Source: Isoetes taiwanensis
Taxonomy: Eukaryota > Streptophyta > Lycopodiopsida > Isoetales > Isoetaceae
Length of the DNA: 64,000 bases
Assembly (NCBI GenBank): GCA_021234155.1
Contig: JAJEKV010000041.1
Location: 10,193,018 to 10,257,017, forward strand
Direction of reading: 5' to 3'
The first letter of the stretch is position 1. Every line of letters begins with the position of its first letter. A program made the position numbers and the translations under genes. This document shows positions 1 to 11,938 of the stretch, in pieces. The notes below the pieces were generated by a model. The model was not told the DNA's origin, ran no database searches, and worked only from the letters and a program-made list of their open reading frames with translations.

Positions 1-1195
1 GGTACATCTATTTCTATTTTCATTACATAATTAGTTTGAGTGTACTTAGATGTAGTTAGTTTCCATCACGTTACATAAGCGTATTAGCATTTGATTTGGC
101 GTGGTTTTGTCTTTCTTGTAAAGAGGAAATGTATTTGCTTCATTCTTTACATTTACATGTGCCATGAAGTGCTTTTATGGAATTCCTTCTGAGGGTGTAT
201 TAATAGAGTGTATTGCATATGGTTGTACTTTGCATTTACATGTGATCGAAAATGCATATGAATTTAGTATTTGACTTTCCTTTACATTCAATGTTGAATG
301 ATGTATTTGATAGGGTGTATTGATAAAATATTTTGTTCTTTACATTTTACATATGTTAAAATGCATTGAATTTAGTATTTGGTTTTCCTTTACATTAAAT
401 TAGCTATGCACACTAATGTACTTCTATTTTGTCGTTACATTATCAGTGAAAAGTTTGCTGTAGTAAAACCTACTTGCATGTAATTAACATTTGTTACATT
501 TTGATTTGCATCGATTGTTTTTCTTGATTTTGCTACTATCTACTCTATATCTCCCCTTGATTTGAATCAAGTGTTTACATTTCTTATTTGTTTATGATCC
601 CAATTGTGTCAATCTGGATATGGGTAGTATCAAAAAAGCAAAAGTAAAGCTGCGGGTAAACTAAACAATTCATGTTTAGGTGCACTATGCTTAAGTTACG
701 AATATAGCAAAATCTTATGTTGTAGGTGAAAAGAAGGATGTTGTTGGGAAAGGGTTGCATTTACCATTCTCGAGACATTCAATTCTTTGAACTGGCACAA
801 AGATCTTTGCTATCGGCGTTGGAAGTCCATCCACATCTACATCACCTTTGAAATTGCAACAACTCATAAGCAATCGGTCTTGGGATTTGGAGATCGAGGG
901 GGTACTTGGATAAAACTTGAAATTGTGGAAAGTAGGGTGATTACGTTACGATTATATTAAGATTGCATCTGTTGTAGTTAGAGTTCACTAATGTTCAATA
1001 TTTTTAGGCCGAGGTTGTTTTCCAAAAAGAGATCCCGGTTGTTGAAAGCCAGAACTATTATTATTGCAACAACAATTTGAAAGCCAGACGATAATTCTCT
1101 CTCCTTTTTCGGGGTTCTTTTTTTTTTTTTTTATTTTGAAACTTACGTTGGCGTGTTTCTGAATAAAATTCTTGAAAAGATATTGGTGGCGACAT
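1..1195. other. AT-rich intergenic or intronic DNA with TACATT/TTACAT words
   Basis: No gene is recognised. Roughly the first 560 bases are AT-rich and repeatedly use ttacat/tacatt words. Similar words fill the intron of the transposase-like gene at 28193-28601, so this could be intron or flank of a related repeat, but I found no alignable identity. Bases 720-960 are less AT-rich and could hold an exon, but I could not support one. A run of T lies at about 1119-1132. Confidence 0.35.
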
Positions 1196-1570
1196 TGAAA
1201 ACGATCCACGAGGCTGCCGTTGAAGTTCACGTTGAGGAAAAGTCTTGTTCTTTGGCAGGTACGTGTTTCTTTTTTTGTCTTGCTTTCAAAACATTAGAAT
1301 GAAGCACTTTCTTTACTTCAGAGACTTGTGACGATTCAATGGAGCTAGATGATGTTGAAGAAGCCTTGGAGATTGCAGCCAAGGCAACTACTAAATTTAT
1401 TGTCAAAGCTGATGCCAAAACAGCTGGAAAAAAGAGAGTGCAAACCAGAGCAGGGACATTCGCTGCAAAACGGTAATTGCTAGCTTATATTTACTTAGTT
1501 ATACTTCAGTAGCTTATTAGATTTTACTCGTTTTGCAGGTCTAAACCACTGGAAACAGAGATTGGAAGGT
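1196..1570 (+). CDS. Unrecognised gene, small internal exons (partial)
   Basis: Three short open stretches on the + strand join in frame through consensus splice sites. The first ends at about 1258 before GTACGT. The second runs from 1321, after a TTCAG acceptor, to about 1472 before GTAATT. The third runs from about 1540, after TTTTGCAG, to about 1569 before GTATC. The joined peptide is acidic then basic: it contains DDVEEALEIAAK, then KKRVQTRAG and AAKRSKP, like a small nuclear protein. I do not recognise the family. A final exon ending in a stop near 1664 is possible. No start codon was established. The gene lies upstream of, and on the same strand as, TRAPPC2L. It could also be a transposon-captured fragment. 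Confidence 0.33.
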
Positions 1571-2016
1571 ATCAATTTATGCTTTATTGTCATGGATCAA
1601 TTGTTAATATGACACTAACATCTTGGATCTGACAACAAAAATGATGACAAGGATAAACTTATGAGATAGGCACTCCTTTGGGTGGATCCTTAAGGATGGG
1701 AAAACATGCAGCTTCACCTCCGATGGTGCCCTATTTTACCTTATGTAAATTGAGCAAGGCCTGTGATGGTGCTCCAAAAATGGCAAGCCATTTTGCATTT
1801 CATACCTCTCTCGACAGTCTAGATAGACCCCGACCTTTCTAAGGTTTTATCCCGGAAAACCGCGAGGGTAAATGGGCGTTTTCCATATAGTTCTCAAAGT
1901 GGAAGGTCCCTTCCACGACATTACACCTCGTAATGTCTTGGTGACGGTCATTACTCCTTCCTTATGGTTAATACGACCTTGTATCAAGGGCCTCACTCTG
2001 AGAGAGCTCGGCGAGA
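1571..2016 (+). promoter_or_regulatory. Likely promoter and 5' UTR region of TRAPPC2L
   Basis: This stretch separates the last candidate exon upstream from the TRAPPC2L start codon at 2017. I see no clear TATA box or other named element. An open frame crosses 1872-2159 but is explained by TRAPPC2L exon 1 read in another frame. Confidence 0.3.
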
Positions 2017-3935
2017 ATGATCGTGTGCGTGGCTGTTGTGGGTCAGCAGGTAAGCGGGCAATTTATTTTCCTTATTTGCAGTCTATTTACATGGGGCAAA
2101 TCTACCACATTCCTCAAACTAAGCAATTGCAGGGATTAGATCTCTGTCGTTTTCAGTAGCCAAAGTTTAATGCACATCCTTGTTAACCTTTTATATTATT
2201 ATTGTCCCTTTCTTCCATTCTTAAGCTCACTTGCGTAATTCTTGTCCAGAACAATCCCCTCTATTTACAGAGCTTTACAAATGGTGATGATGCGTTGAAG
2301 TTCCATTATATCGTCCACTGCTCGTTGGACGTTTTCGATGAGAGAGGTATTACTAAAACCTAAAACCTAGATACTGGTTGCTCAATTATGGTTTATGTGC
2401 AAATAAGGGTCCATGTGGGCAGAGAATGAAGATATATTAGGGAAATATGGGTATATCAGGCAATTTGTGTGATGGAAGTTTTATCTTCTCTTCAATGTCG
2501 AGTTTTGAAGTAAGACTTCATATGGCATTATTAGATTGGGAGAATCAGAAGGAAGAGTGTCATGCTAGATGTCTAAGCTGTTAAAAGGAGCTATAATTTA
2601 CTCTGTTTCTGATCATCTGTTACCATATTCTCTGGCTGGAAACACATGGTGATTTGAAAAAGAAGTAAGTGCAGGCACCGCTGATTTTGGGATTCAGAAT
2701 AAAAAGGAAAATAAATGCATAGTGTTTTAGGTTCAACACATTGGGTGGCATGCAAACAAGAGAATTATTTTTGAAATATCATTTGAGGGAGAAGTTCAAA
2801 GCAACCAATAAACTGGAAACGTTCTTACTCTTATCAGAAAGTTTGTAGTTGCCTAAAGTAGTACAGAAGTTTAATTGACAGTTAACACCTTGCAGAGGTG
2901 CCCTAAAGTATGCTTTATTCTTAAAAACTTATTTCGTTGCAAAGTTCATTATGATATTGGTGGAGCTTGTAGGAATAAAGGTTCTGTTAGAAGATGAAAA
3001 GTGTGAAGATTGACCTTTTGTAATATCATCACTTGCTCAAGTTGTCATCAAGTTGTCACATGGACTTTTCCTCTGGAGAAGTATTTGATATGGAGATTAG
3101 TCAAGGTCCGGCAAGTTTATTGGGCCAAATAGGTATAAATAGCGTGGTCTGGCATCTTGTTACAGAAATAATAATACATAATAACATAGATGTAAAAGCA
3201 GTGATTAGATGACATATGGATTGGGCCAAATAAGTATTGGTAACGTGGTCTGGCATCTTGTTACAGAAATTAATAATACATAATAATATAGATGTAAAAG
3301 CAGTGTTTATATGACATAAGAATTTAAATGTTGAGAATGGATTGTAACTGGGGTTTCTGGGATCAGAAAGCTTTATAGAATGTAGAACAAGTTTCACCTT
3401 TCCCTGTTTGCTGTTTCAGACATCAAACAGTTTTTTTTTTTTAACAAGTTAGCATGAATCTGCACTTATTTTCAAAAAAATTTGTACAGCAAATAATCCA
3501 AAGAAGTCAACTGCAAGCTTAAATGAAACATACCTCGGGCTTCTGTATCCATCCGATGATTATAAAGTGTACTCCTCTTTACTATGGCCTGTACATTCAA
3601 TTTTTTCGTTTGTTTGCTCCATAATTTACAGTCTCTGCTAAGCTTTTGCAGGTATGGCTACTTGACCAATACGAAAGTAAAGTTCGTTCTAGTGACGTCA
3701 GACCAAGATTTGAGAGACGCTGATGTGAGGAATGTAAGCTCAACATAAGAGTATTGTTATAATGATAGCCATTCTCATTGACCAGAATGTTTGGCAGTTT
3801 TTCAGGCGATTCCATGCTGCTTATGTTGATGCTGCTTCTAACCCATTCCATGTTCCTGGGAAGAGAATCACTTCTGCTGCATTTTCTGAAAGAGTTAGTA
3901 CAATTGTAAAATCTTTTGGTGTTAATGTGCAATAA
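2017..3935 (+). CDS. TRAPPC2L: TRAPPC2L, trafficking protein particle complex subunit 2-like (sedlin family), five exons
   Basis: This is a small longin-fold subunit of the TRAPP vesicle-tethering complex, which acts with Rab GTPases in ER-Golgi and Golgi traffic. Five exons join with matching phases: 2017-2049, 2250-2346, 3490-3568, 3652-3733 and 3798-3935. Together they are 429 nt and encode 142 residues plus a stop, the usual size for the family. Exon 1 encodes MIVCVAVVG. Exon 2 carries NNPLYLQSF and HYIVHCSLDVFDER. Exon 3 carries NNPKKS and LNETYLGLLYP. Exon 4 carries YGYLTNTKVKFVLVTSD and DADVR. Exon 5 carries FFRRFHAAYVDA, SNPFHVPGK and STIVKSFG. All introns are GT-AG. Every segment matches my memory of plant TRAPPC2L in order, with no stop or frameshift, so the gene looks functional. 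The start is chosen because it is the first Met of the conserved N-terminus. Confidence 0.93.
3120..3322. repeat. Tandem duplication of about 101 bp inside TRAPPC2L intron 2
   Basis: Two adjacent near-identical units start at 3120 and 3221. Each begins ttgggccaaata and includes ggtctggcatcttgttacag and a later gatgtaaaagcagtg. They lie wholly within the intron spanning 2347-3489. Confidence 0.85.
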
Positions 3936-4684
3936 GTAAGTGGGATGGACAAGAATAGGTTGAACTTCCCATTATTTTTCTCATTTTATCAGGCTGCCAC
4001 TGGATTTTTAATCACAGTTCTTGTCTATATCAGGCAAATCCTCTTTTTTTTTAAATTTCTTTTTTCTTCTTTGGTGTCTTAGCTGCTGCTGCAAGCTTCT
4101 GTGCCCATGTAAGTATTGTTAAGTGATGAAAGCTTTGAACCTGAATAGAGTATATATCTATTATAACAGTGGGTCAATTCTTATTGTTGTTCATGTTTCA
4201 AGTGGAGAACGAACTTGCTAAATCCAACAGACCTCGAGGTTGCCAATTTTGGCCAATTTGATAGACGACTGCCATGGCAAAGTAATGCACATCGTATTCC
4301 AATGTCTCCAACCCATAAACGGCAGGCCTTTTGATCTCAAGGCCTTTTGATCTCATCGACCTTATGATAAGACAAAGCATCAAGGCAATGACGCTGGAGT
4401 CTTGACCAATACTTAATAAAACGAAGAGAAAACTACCAAAATAAACAAGGGGGAAAAAGAAAAAAAAAAACAAGGTCTTTGCGCCGAGGAGGGTTGCCCT
4501 CCGTGACCCGAGAGTGAAATGGCTTAAATCACACTTCAAAATCATGTTTTCGAGCATATACTGATATATACTTGGAATATGCCACAAACCCACATAGATG
4601 AGGGTAAATATAATATAGCTGGCATAGGATCTGTAAGACCACAAGGAAAGCTATACCTCAAAGCCAATCAACTCTCAGTCTCCA
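3936..4684 (-). repeat. TRAPPC2L 3' flank and diverged copy of the 26437-26684 repeat family
   Basis: The first few hundred bases are the 3' flank of TRAPPC2L, with no clear polyadenylation site identified. From about 4480 to 4640 the sequence keeps the order gagggttgccct, gagcatatact, acttggaatatgcc, acccacatag and atgaggg. The same order occurs in the repeats at 9817 and 26437, so this is probably an old diverged member. A 16-bp direct duplication (ggccttttgatctcaa) lies at about 4325-4356. Confidence 0.45.
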
Positions 4685-4711
4685 GGATGGATGGATGGAT
4701 GGATGGATGGA
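4685..4711. repeat. (GGAT)n microsatellite
   Basis: About six and a half uninterrupted copies of ggat, just upstream of the copia remnant. Confidence 0.95.
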
Positions 4712-4740
4712 GCTAAAAAAAGGTAGCGATTAAAGAAGCG

Positions 4741-5630
4741 GCCAAGCCCGGTTGAAACTTTTGGCATTAGAGCAACAACAGGATGAGCAAGGTCAGAACA
4801 TGGTGTACAAATTAAAAAAGGCAGTTTATGGACTAAGACGGGTTATGCGAGCGATTGGTACTTATGCATGAACAGATTCTTAATTTTTGCGAGTGATAGG
4901 GATAATGTTTGATGATGGCACTATATATAGATAATTGCGTCATTGTGAGCAATTACAATACTTTACTAGAAAATTGCAAAACATTGTTGAAAAATCGGTT
5001 TCAGATGACGGATTGGAAAACATTGAGAAGCTGCTAGGGATTGAAGTTCGAAAGGATAGAGAACGAGGAGTGCTTTATCTTACACAAGAACAAAACATCA
5101 AAGGAATGTTAGCCAGATTCAGAATGCTTAATAAACACCTATGGTTTTAGGCATAAGGATTTGCAGAGAAATATGTCTGAAGACATCAAAAGAGACGAAG
5201 GAAATGGAGGCTAGACCTTATAAATCTTTAATTGGCTGCCTATTGTACGTTGTGAACTATACTCGATCAGACATTACATGCAGTCAATTTCCTCAGTAGG
5301 TTTTGCAATAATCCTGGGGTTCAGCATTGGATAGCAGCAAAAAGGATCCTCATGAATTTGAAGGGAATACATGGGATCTATTTTTCGAAGAGAATTGGGA
5401 GACATAGATGGCAGAAAATCCACCTCTGGTTATCTATGTAAACTTGGGAATGCAGCAATATCATGGGCAAGCAAAAACCAAGAATGTGTTGCCAAGTCTA
5501 GTGCAGAAGCGGACTATGTGCTAGTGTCCATGGCAGCCTCAGAACTTTTTGTGGCATGCGATGTAGTTCTTGTTTTCCTGGCAGTGGAAATGGCATTAAC
5601 TATATCTAAAATTTGCCTTTGAAGTACTTG
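4741..5630 (+). pseudogene. Ty1/copia polyprotein remnant (reverse transcriptase C-terminus and RNase H)
   Basis: Decayed copy of the 3' part of a copia pol gene. Near 4803 the frame reads MVYKLKKAVYGLRR, the copia RT signature around KALYGLKQ. At about 5015-5125 it reads KLLGIEVRKDRERG and then LYLTQEQNIKGMLARF, the RT thumb region. Near 5400-5560 it reads GRKSTSGYL, ISWASKNQECVAKSSAEADY and MAASEL, the copia RNase H core. Frames change and stops intervene between these blocks. Neither integrase upstream nor LTRs were recognised, so this is a truncated remnant. Confidence 0.9.
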
Positions 5631-8600
5631 AAGCAATAATCAAATGCTTCAAGTACTTGGTAGTAGATTGTTCATCTGTGTCAATCATACTATTGTCCAG
5701 AAATATTTGGCATCCTAGGAATTGGTGCCCTAGTGGTGCATCGCTCATCTCTCAATAACCAAAATCTTTTCCTAGCTGTTGTCATCATTGTTGTTATGGA
5801 TAAGGTATGTCTGGTTGCTTTTGTGTATCTATGGAAGCTTGGTGGTACTCTACGTCTTTGGGTGTTGCTAATATTTCACAATTGCTAATTGAGCCCATGA
5901 TATTGTAATAAAAATTATACTTATTTTTCTATGATGTCGAAATGTCACACAAATCCTCTATACATCATCACATGTACATATATGCTATCGCATCTACATA
6001 GATGCTATGTAGACAAAATGAATTAATCATCATCCACAAGACTAAGGGATATTGCAATCACCACAATGAGCAAGGACTTTCTTGAATAAAACAATAAGTC
6101 TCAATTCAATATGAGCGGATCGATCAACTTTGTTTTGCATTTTTACATATGTTCACTTTGGGCTTGTTAATGATGCATTATATTTATGGGCAATGTTGAT
6201 GGCAAGCGTCTAATTTATTGCAAACACTAGAAAAATAAGTGGTTTCTTAATTCATGATGTCACGTATTTTTTTTGGCATTATTACACACATACTTTTTGG
6301 CATTGTTGTATCTGCAAATAATAAGATAAGATAAAAACATGTCGTTGTAAACAAGGAAGATGAATCAAGTGAATTTTGCTAAACAAAATGGCATCTTTGT
6401 TGTCTAATTACTCCAATAATCTATTGCATCCATATACTCTATAGTGTCTCTATACCCCTAGCTATCAAGATATATTTAATATTTTTTTCATAAGTTCTAA
6501 TGCACGAGCATCATCTTCAATAACCTCAAATATGGTAGTAAAAGAGATTTGTATTGATGCAATCTGTTGCAAGATGTCAAATCATTTATCATTTCATGTA
6601 TCACGAAGAGGCTATATTCAAAGCACAAAACTTAAAAGGAATGAATCTGAACAACGGCGAGCAACACAATAATACCACGGGATATAAGCGACTTGCATCC
6701 ACGACCTTGAAAGCGACACCTCGATTAATGTTAGGTTGAGGCGAAATAGGAATGAAACGGGTCTTCCATAGCCCGCAGTTTCACTAGGGGTAAAAAGAAC
6801 AAAGCGGGATTTAGGAAATCGGACAATCATTTGTTGCTCCAAAATCGTCTGCATAATTAAACTTACGTTATGCATTTGTAATGTGCGACCGGGAACTTGT
6901 TCCTTCACCATGGGAATAGCAAAATTAAAAAAGAGCATAGCTGAACCTTAAACAATTACAAAGAAGGCTGGAAGGCGGCTGGCAACTGGCTCATTTGGAA
7001 AAGTGCCCACTAAGCAACACAAAATCTCTTTGCTTCTCAACATTGTATATCATATTTAAACTATAAATACTCCAACATTAGGACAACCTTTCACGATAAA
7101 ATTAGCTCTAGTTATTATGGAATTTGTCTTGCAACTCAAATTTTGACTTCTATTATAAGAGCCATAAAGATAAGTACAATACACGTCTCCAAGTTTACAA
7201 ATGTTTCTTCTTCATTTATGAAGGGCGGGTTTCATTTATGGCCCAAAAATGTTGATGTAAAGCATCATCGAAATAAGATCCCTCCACAATATCTTGTCCA
7301 AAAGTTCCATAACCCTCGAAATATTATGCATCTATTTGCCAAAGAGGCGTTCCTAAGAAAAACATCATGAGTGTTGTGTCTTTCACAAAAAGCGGCAGCA
7401 AGAGAAGACAAAAACATCAAAAGCGACCATGCAAAGGTCTGCGGGAATGGAAGCGGACATTGCCTACATTGCTAAAAGCGACTCAAGGGCTTTAGCCACA
7501 CCATCCCAGTCTATAAAGCGGATGACAAAAGTTCTTATAGAGAAAAAAGTGCAATAACAAAGCAAAGATGAAAAGAAGAAATAATCTAGTGGAGCTTACT
7601 TGGCTAATCATGAATCTTCAAAGCTGTGGGCTTACTCTGTTGAAAACATGCATAGGCAAATCGTCCCTTAGTAAGGGCAAGCTAGCAACATTCAAAGATT
7701 CAAACAAACATCTCATAGCTACTAGCATTGGCATACAAAAAAATGCTCACATATCGAGCTTCTCTAAAAGCGGAAAAGGGGAGTTAGTCGCGAGGCGAGA
7801 AAATATCAACTTCTGATCTTGGTAGAAACAACTTCTAGCGATACAAAAATAAAAAATCGCATTATTCAATTTCGTGCACAAATTACGAGAAAACATCACG
7901 GGGAGCTTAACAAACCTAAAATGATCGCGTAAATGATTAGCTTGAAAGAAAGAAGATTGGATTTTTGCGGTCCAGGAGTGTGTCCGACCCATCTAGCCTT
8001 CTGCATGAATCTTGATAACAACTTGTGGCAAAGTAAAATCATGGCTAACCATCTTGAAGATTTAAGCAAAATCATGGCCATGGATGGCCACAAACAACAA
8101 TCAAAATGGAAACAAAAACATGCACAACACATACAAGCGTAAGAATAATCATGGCCAAATGCAAACCAACATGAAACAAAGCTGCTTTTCTTAGAACATT
8201 AGCATAGCTAACTAACAACTATGGATACATTCCATATTAAGCATCGACACCCAAGAAGATGTAAAGGAACTTTTACCGTCACGGGATGTATTACAATCGA
8301 TCATGAAATTATTCACACCATAAACCTTTGTGATGCATTACGGCGACTAAATATCTATTCGGTTATGATGCACCGATGTGTCGAACAAGCGGGCTATGAA
8401 ATGAAAAGAAGATTTGACCTCTTTTGACATTTTAGCGAGAATCGTAGTTCAGGCTTGGGCAATGCAAATCTGGTGATTGGGCTGCACTAAAAATCAAAGG
8501 ACAAAGGCGAAGGTAGCAAGCTGCGTTTAGAAGCGAGAACAATCATCAAAATCAAAAACTTCGAAAATCAAGATAAAACCTTACCACAAACAACATGCCG

Positions 8601-9816
8601 GTATTGGTGGCTGCTTTCCCCATCATCATAGTTTGGCGAGTCATCAATTCACGCAAAAAGATGATCTCAGCATATATCAAAAGCCGACTTCCTTCAACAT
8701 CGTAGCATGAGTAAAAAACACCCGCGGTGCATTTTCCAATCGGGGTCCCATTTTTGCAAGCAAAAAGGCAAGTAAAATTCTGTGTGTTTGATGGCATGAT
8801 AAATAAGCACATAGTCCCAACTAGAACCTTTGCCACTTAAATATAGCCCATGTCCTTGCCTAATTCTTAAGCCTAGACAATTGTCTTGTGTAAAGCGAGT
8901 CAATATGTCGGAAACCTATTTTGGCTTTGCATATTTATGCATTATCTAAAAGTGGCTACATACCATAGATTTATCGTCATCTTGTGCATGCGATTCTGGA
9001 CCACATATAGATGGTTTTGGCTCCATTCTTAGATCTTTTACGACCATATCACGGTTTTCACGATTGGTGAGCATACAATAATCAATCGGTCTACCTTTAA
9101 GTCTTCATCAAGCTTTCATCAATGGCAAAGGGCATCTTAGTTGCAAAAGGCAATCCCTTTACATTTAGTTCTCCTCTGATGGTGTTGGCAGCGATAAAGG
9201 ATCTTTGCATTTCAAAAGTAATCCTCGGTAGATCGGCAGACTGCCTCTGCGGTTGATCAACATGGCAAGTGATCTTGGTTATATAGGCTGGCTGCATGCA
9301 TCTTGCCTCACATATCTTCCGCCATATATGGCGCGAGACAATCTGGAATGAAGTGTAGTTGGAACCCCAATAGATCTTAACTTTGTTTATCTACTGCTCT
9401 GTCAAAGTTGAAGCATCTTACAACCAAAGATTCGGACGGTCTTTGGCTCGAAAAGCGTTCAACACATCGATTTCGGTTTGAATCCTACGGACCGTCTACC
9501 ATTTGATGTGCATATGCAAACCCTAAACTGATACCTCCACATGCAAATCTGGTAATCTGCTCCATAGATTATAGACTTTAGGGTTGATAGACAGATAAAA
9601 CATATCAAGAAAGCGAAAGAATCCATACCTGGATGAATAAAAGGGAGCTTTTCGGCGTCCATAGCTGGGTAGCATTATAGTCACTGTTTGGATGGTGGCG
9701 ATAAAAGAAAGAAGGGCAAAAATCTCCCAAATCGTCAAGAGTTGCATAGCTGAGATTAAGGGAGATGAGATTATGCCCTAGAGGGTATAAGGAAGGGATA
9801 AACATGTGCTCAACTC
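5631..9816. other. Unclassified repeat-like DNA without a recognised gene
   Basis: No recognisable protein domain, RNA gene or LTR was found. The sequence is AT-rich to about 6.5 kb, then between about 6.6 and 9.3 kb shows many aagcg/aaagcg words and several short open frames on both strands. The minus frame at 6618-6938 and the overlapping minus frames at 8552-8903 have plausible composition but no motif I can name. This is probably decayed transposon sequence. Confidence 0.4.
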
Positions 9817-10068
9817 GCCAGAACCCTGACGGAAGGCGTGGAAGGGAGGGCAGAATCTGAGGTGCAGAAGCCATAGCCAAGTCCGGCGGATAGCGTTTGT
9901 GTAGCAGGCTGATAATGGGGCTGGATGACCGACCATTTACAGGCAGCAGCCAGTTTTTAGCAGTCATCAGCATATGCTAGGTATATGCCAGCATATACTT
10001 GAATATGCCCACATACCCACACAAACGAGGGTTTGCCCCCATAGGGGCAACCCAAAACTAACGGAAAT
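9817..10068 (-). repeat. Dispersed repeat copy, about 250 bp (near-identical to 26437-26684)
   Basis: This block and 26437-26684 are direct repeats with only scattered differences from agaaccctgacgg to ggggcaaccc. Similarity stops abruptly on both sides. The right end contains an imperfect palindrome (gtttgcccccataggggcaacc). Related diverged ends occur at 61832-61930 (opposite orientation) and about 4480-4640. It could be an LTR end, a SINE-like element or another short non-autonomous element. I assign minus orientation by comparison with 26.4-29 kb only. Confidence 0.75.
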
Positions 10069-11274
10069 GCAGGCTTGGGGTAAATGATACGGTGGGGATA
10101 GAGAAGTTACATTCACAAAGCTTATTTTGACATAATTATCTAGTGGAGTTTGATGGAGTGCTTATGTCGTCGTTGGTCCTGTATGATGAAATGTTATCTA
10201 TTTGGGCTTTATGCAACTCTCATTTGAACATGAGAGAAAGCGTAATGAATTGTATGTTTAAACGTACGTAGCTTATGTTTAACTTAGTTACATGGTACTA
10301 GTAGAGATTATGATGAGGTTTATACGATGTGTAAAGCATTAGCGAAAGGATCCCTTCCCTTTTGTCACCTTAGTTTGATATTTATATAAGTGTTAAGACC
10401 TGGCCCGAAAGTTGCTTAGTGCTTAGAATTAGTGCAAACTATACACATAGAGGCACAATAGGGAAATAGTGTGCAATTTCAATTACTTGATATTGATCAT
10501 CACAATTGACAAATACAACTGAATTGCAAGCTTATGGCGACAATGAGGTAAGAAGACATTGATCGTCGCGACATCTTGGATTTTGTAGCGGTGTACTAGA
10601 GTTTGGTACATTTTAAGATCGACTTTATTAATTTAAGTGTTAAAATGAGATGCAATCATGTAGTTTTTGATGCTTTATAGAAATATGTGGTTAACCACAA
10701 CATTTTAATCGAACAAAATTATATTTTTTCATGGTACCCAAGCAATGTTGTAATCATTTTCTAGGTTAATTTATCATGGATCATGGCCAAGGCATAAGTA
10801 TTTTAATGGATATGCAATCGAAGGCAAGTAAGAGAGGTGGGATTGCCAGTAGGCGAACTATACCGTAGACAAATAGTTCTTCCATTTCCCTATGTGCTCT
10901 TGCATATAACATATGGGCATTCACGCCATTCAAGAACTATCCGTCGGCTGAAATGAAAGTGGTTGCATCTGACATAGCAATTTTATGTGCAACTAACTCT
11001 AAAATGAGTAGCCGCTTAGTGGATCTTTATGGCAGATAATAACTTGGTTTGTAACGAATTTGTATTTGTTGCTATTCCTTGTCTCTAATGTTAACCTTAA
11101 TCTAATCCGGTGCTTGTATTAGACATTGCCTTCCAGTGGAAGAGCAAAATCTTTTTATCCACCTTTACAACTATATAAGGTTTAGAAGCTACCAGCGGAC
11201 AAAGAAAAAGTGAATCGGTGAAGGATCAGCTTTGAATGTCATTGAAATAGTGAAATCGGTGATGAAGGGGATTA
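10069..11274. other. AT-rich spacer, no gene recognised
   Basis: Short open frames only. The region may include the upstream, degraded part of the ULP1-like remnant that follows, but no motif was legible. Confidence 0.35.
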
Positions 11275-11938
11275 ATGGTAGCTAAATGCCATCATATCCT
11301 TGCACCTATCCTTGAGAATGACCATTTTGTCTTTGGCTGTTTTATGCTTTTCACCATCGATTCAAGATCCTACACGCACCGGCAATTCCGTCTTGAATCC
11401 TCTTACGGGTTATGCGACGAACGAGAAAGCAATCAAAGGGTATGTAATACTTTAAGTTGTTGCTTTGCTTTTCTTCGCTATTTCGGTCTGCTAAATTTTG
11501 TGATATGTAGGCTGCACACACAAATGTTAACCCTATCGATCGGTCAAGTATCTAGAGCGTCGATTTCATGAAGAAAAATAGTGTTAATCGGATTGACAAG
11601 TAGAGGTGCCACAACAGCCTGATTTAACATCATGTGGGTTGTATGATATGGGATTTATGCACAAATATGTTGAAGATCTTGTCTTTGGTAGAGATATGGA
11701 AGTAAGTTATATGTCTTCCCTTGTATGTACTGCATCTCATGTTCCTTTAAATATTTCTAACCTTATTTATGGATGTCACGAGATTACATCTAAATGGTTC
11801 TCTCATGAATATACCACATCATGGCGACAATTTCTAATAGATGCTTTGGTCATGCATTGTGATGCCAATCCGAAAGAGCGTGTCGATCCCGTGATCCTCG
11901 ATTTTTATTTAAAGAAACTTCTGATTTATGATTTATGA
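11275..11938 (+). pseudogene. ULP1-type (C48) cysteine protease remnant
   Basis: Two coding blocks are separated by a putative GT-AG intron at about 11440-11603. The first block reads CHHILAPILENDHFVFG, resembling the C48 segment around the catalytic His (IPxxxxxHW), followed by FTIDSRS. The second reads VPQQPDLTSCGLYDMGFM, the family oxyanion-Gln and catalytic Cys segment (QxxxxxCG). C48 proteases remove SUMO-type modifiers, and such domains are commonly carried by plant DNA transposons. The conserved N-terminal part of the domain was not found, and His is followed by Phe rather than Trp. It is probably a decayed or captured fragment. Confidence 0.65.

Noticed and set aside
1872-2159. 95-codon + frame overlapping the TRAPPC2L start
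   Set aside because: It crosses exon 1 in the wrong frame and reads into intron 1; the spliced gene explains the region.
3597-3932. 111-codon minus frame
   Set aside because: Antisense shadow of TRAPPC2L exons 4 and 5.
4685-4711. (GGAT)n as a telomere-like or structural repeat
   Set aside because: Short ordinary microsatellite; plant telomere repeats are TTTAGGG-type and absent here.
9605-9973. 122-codon minus frame
   Set aside because: It spans the edge of the 250-bp dispersed repeat, and the matching part at 26.4 kb lies in a different frame context.
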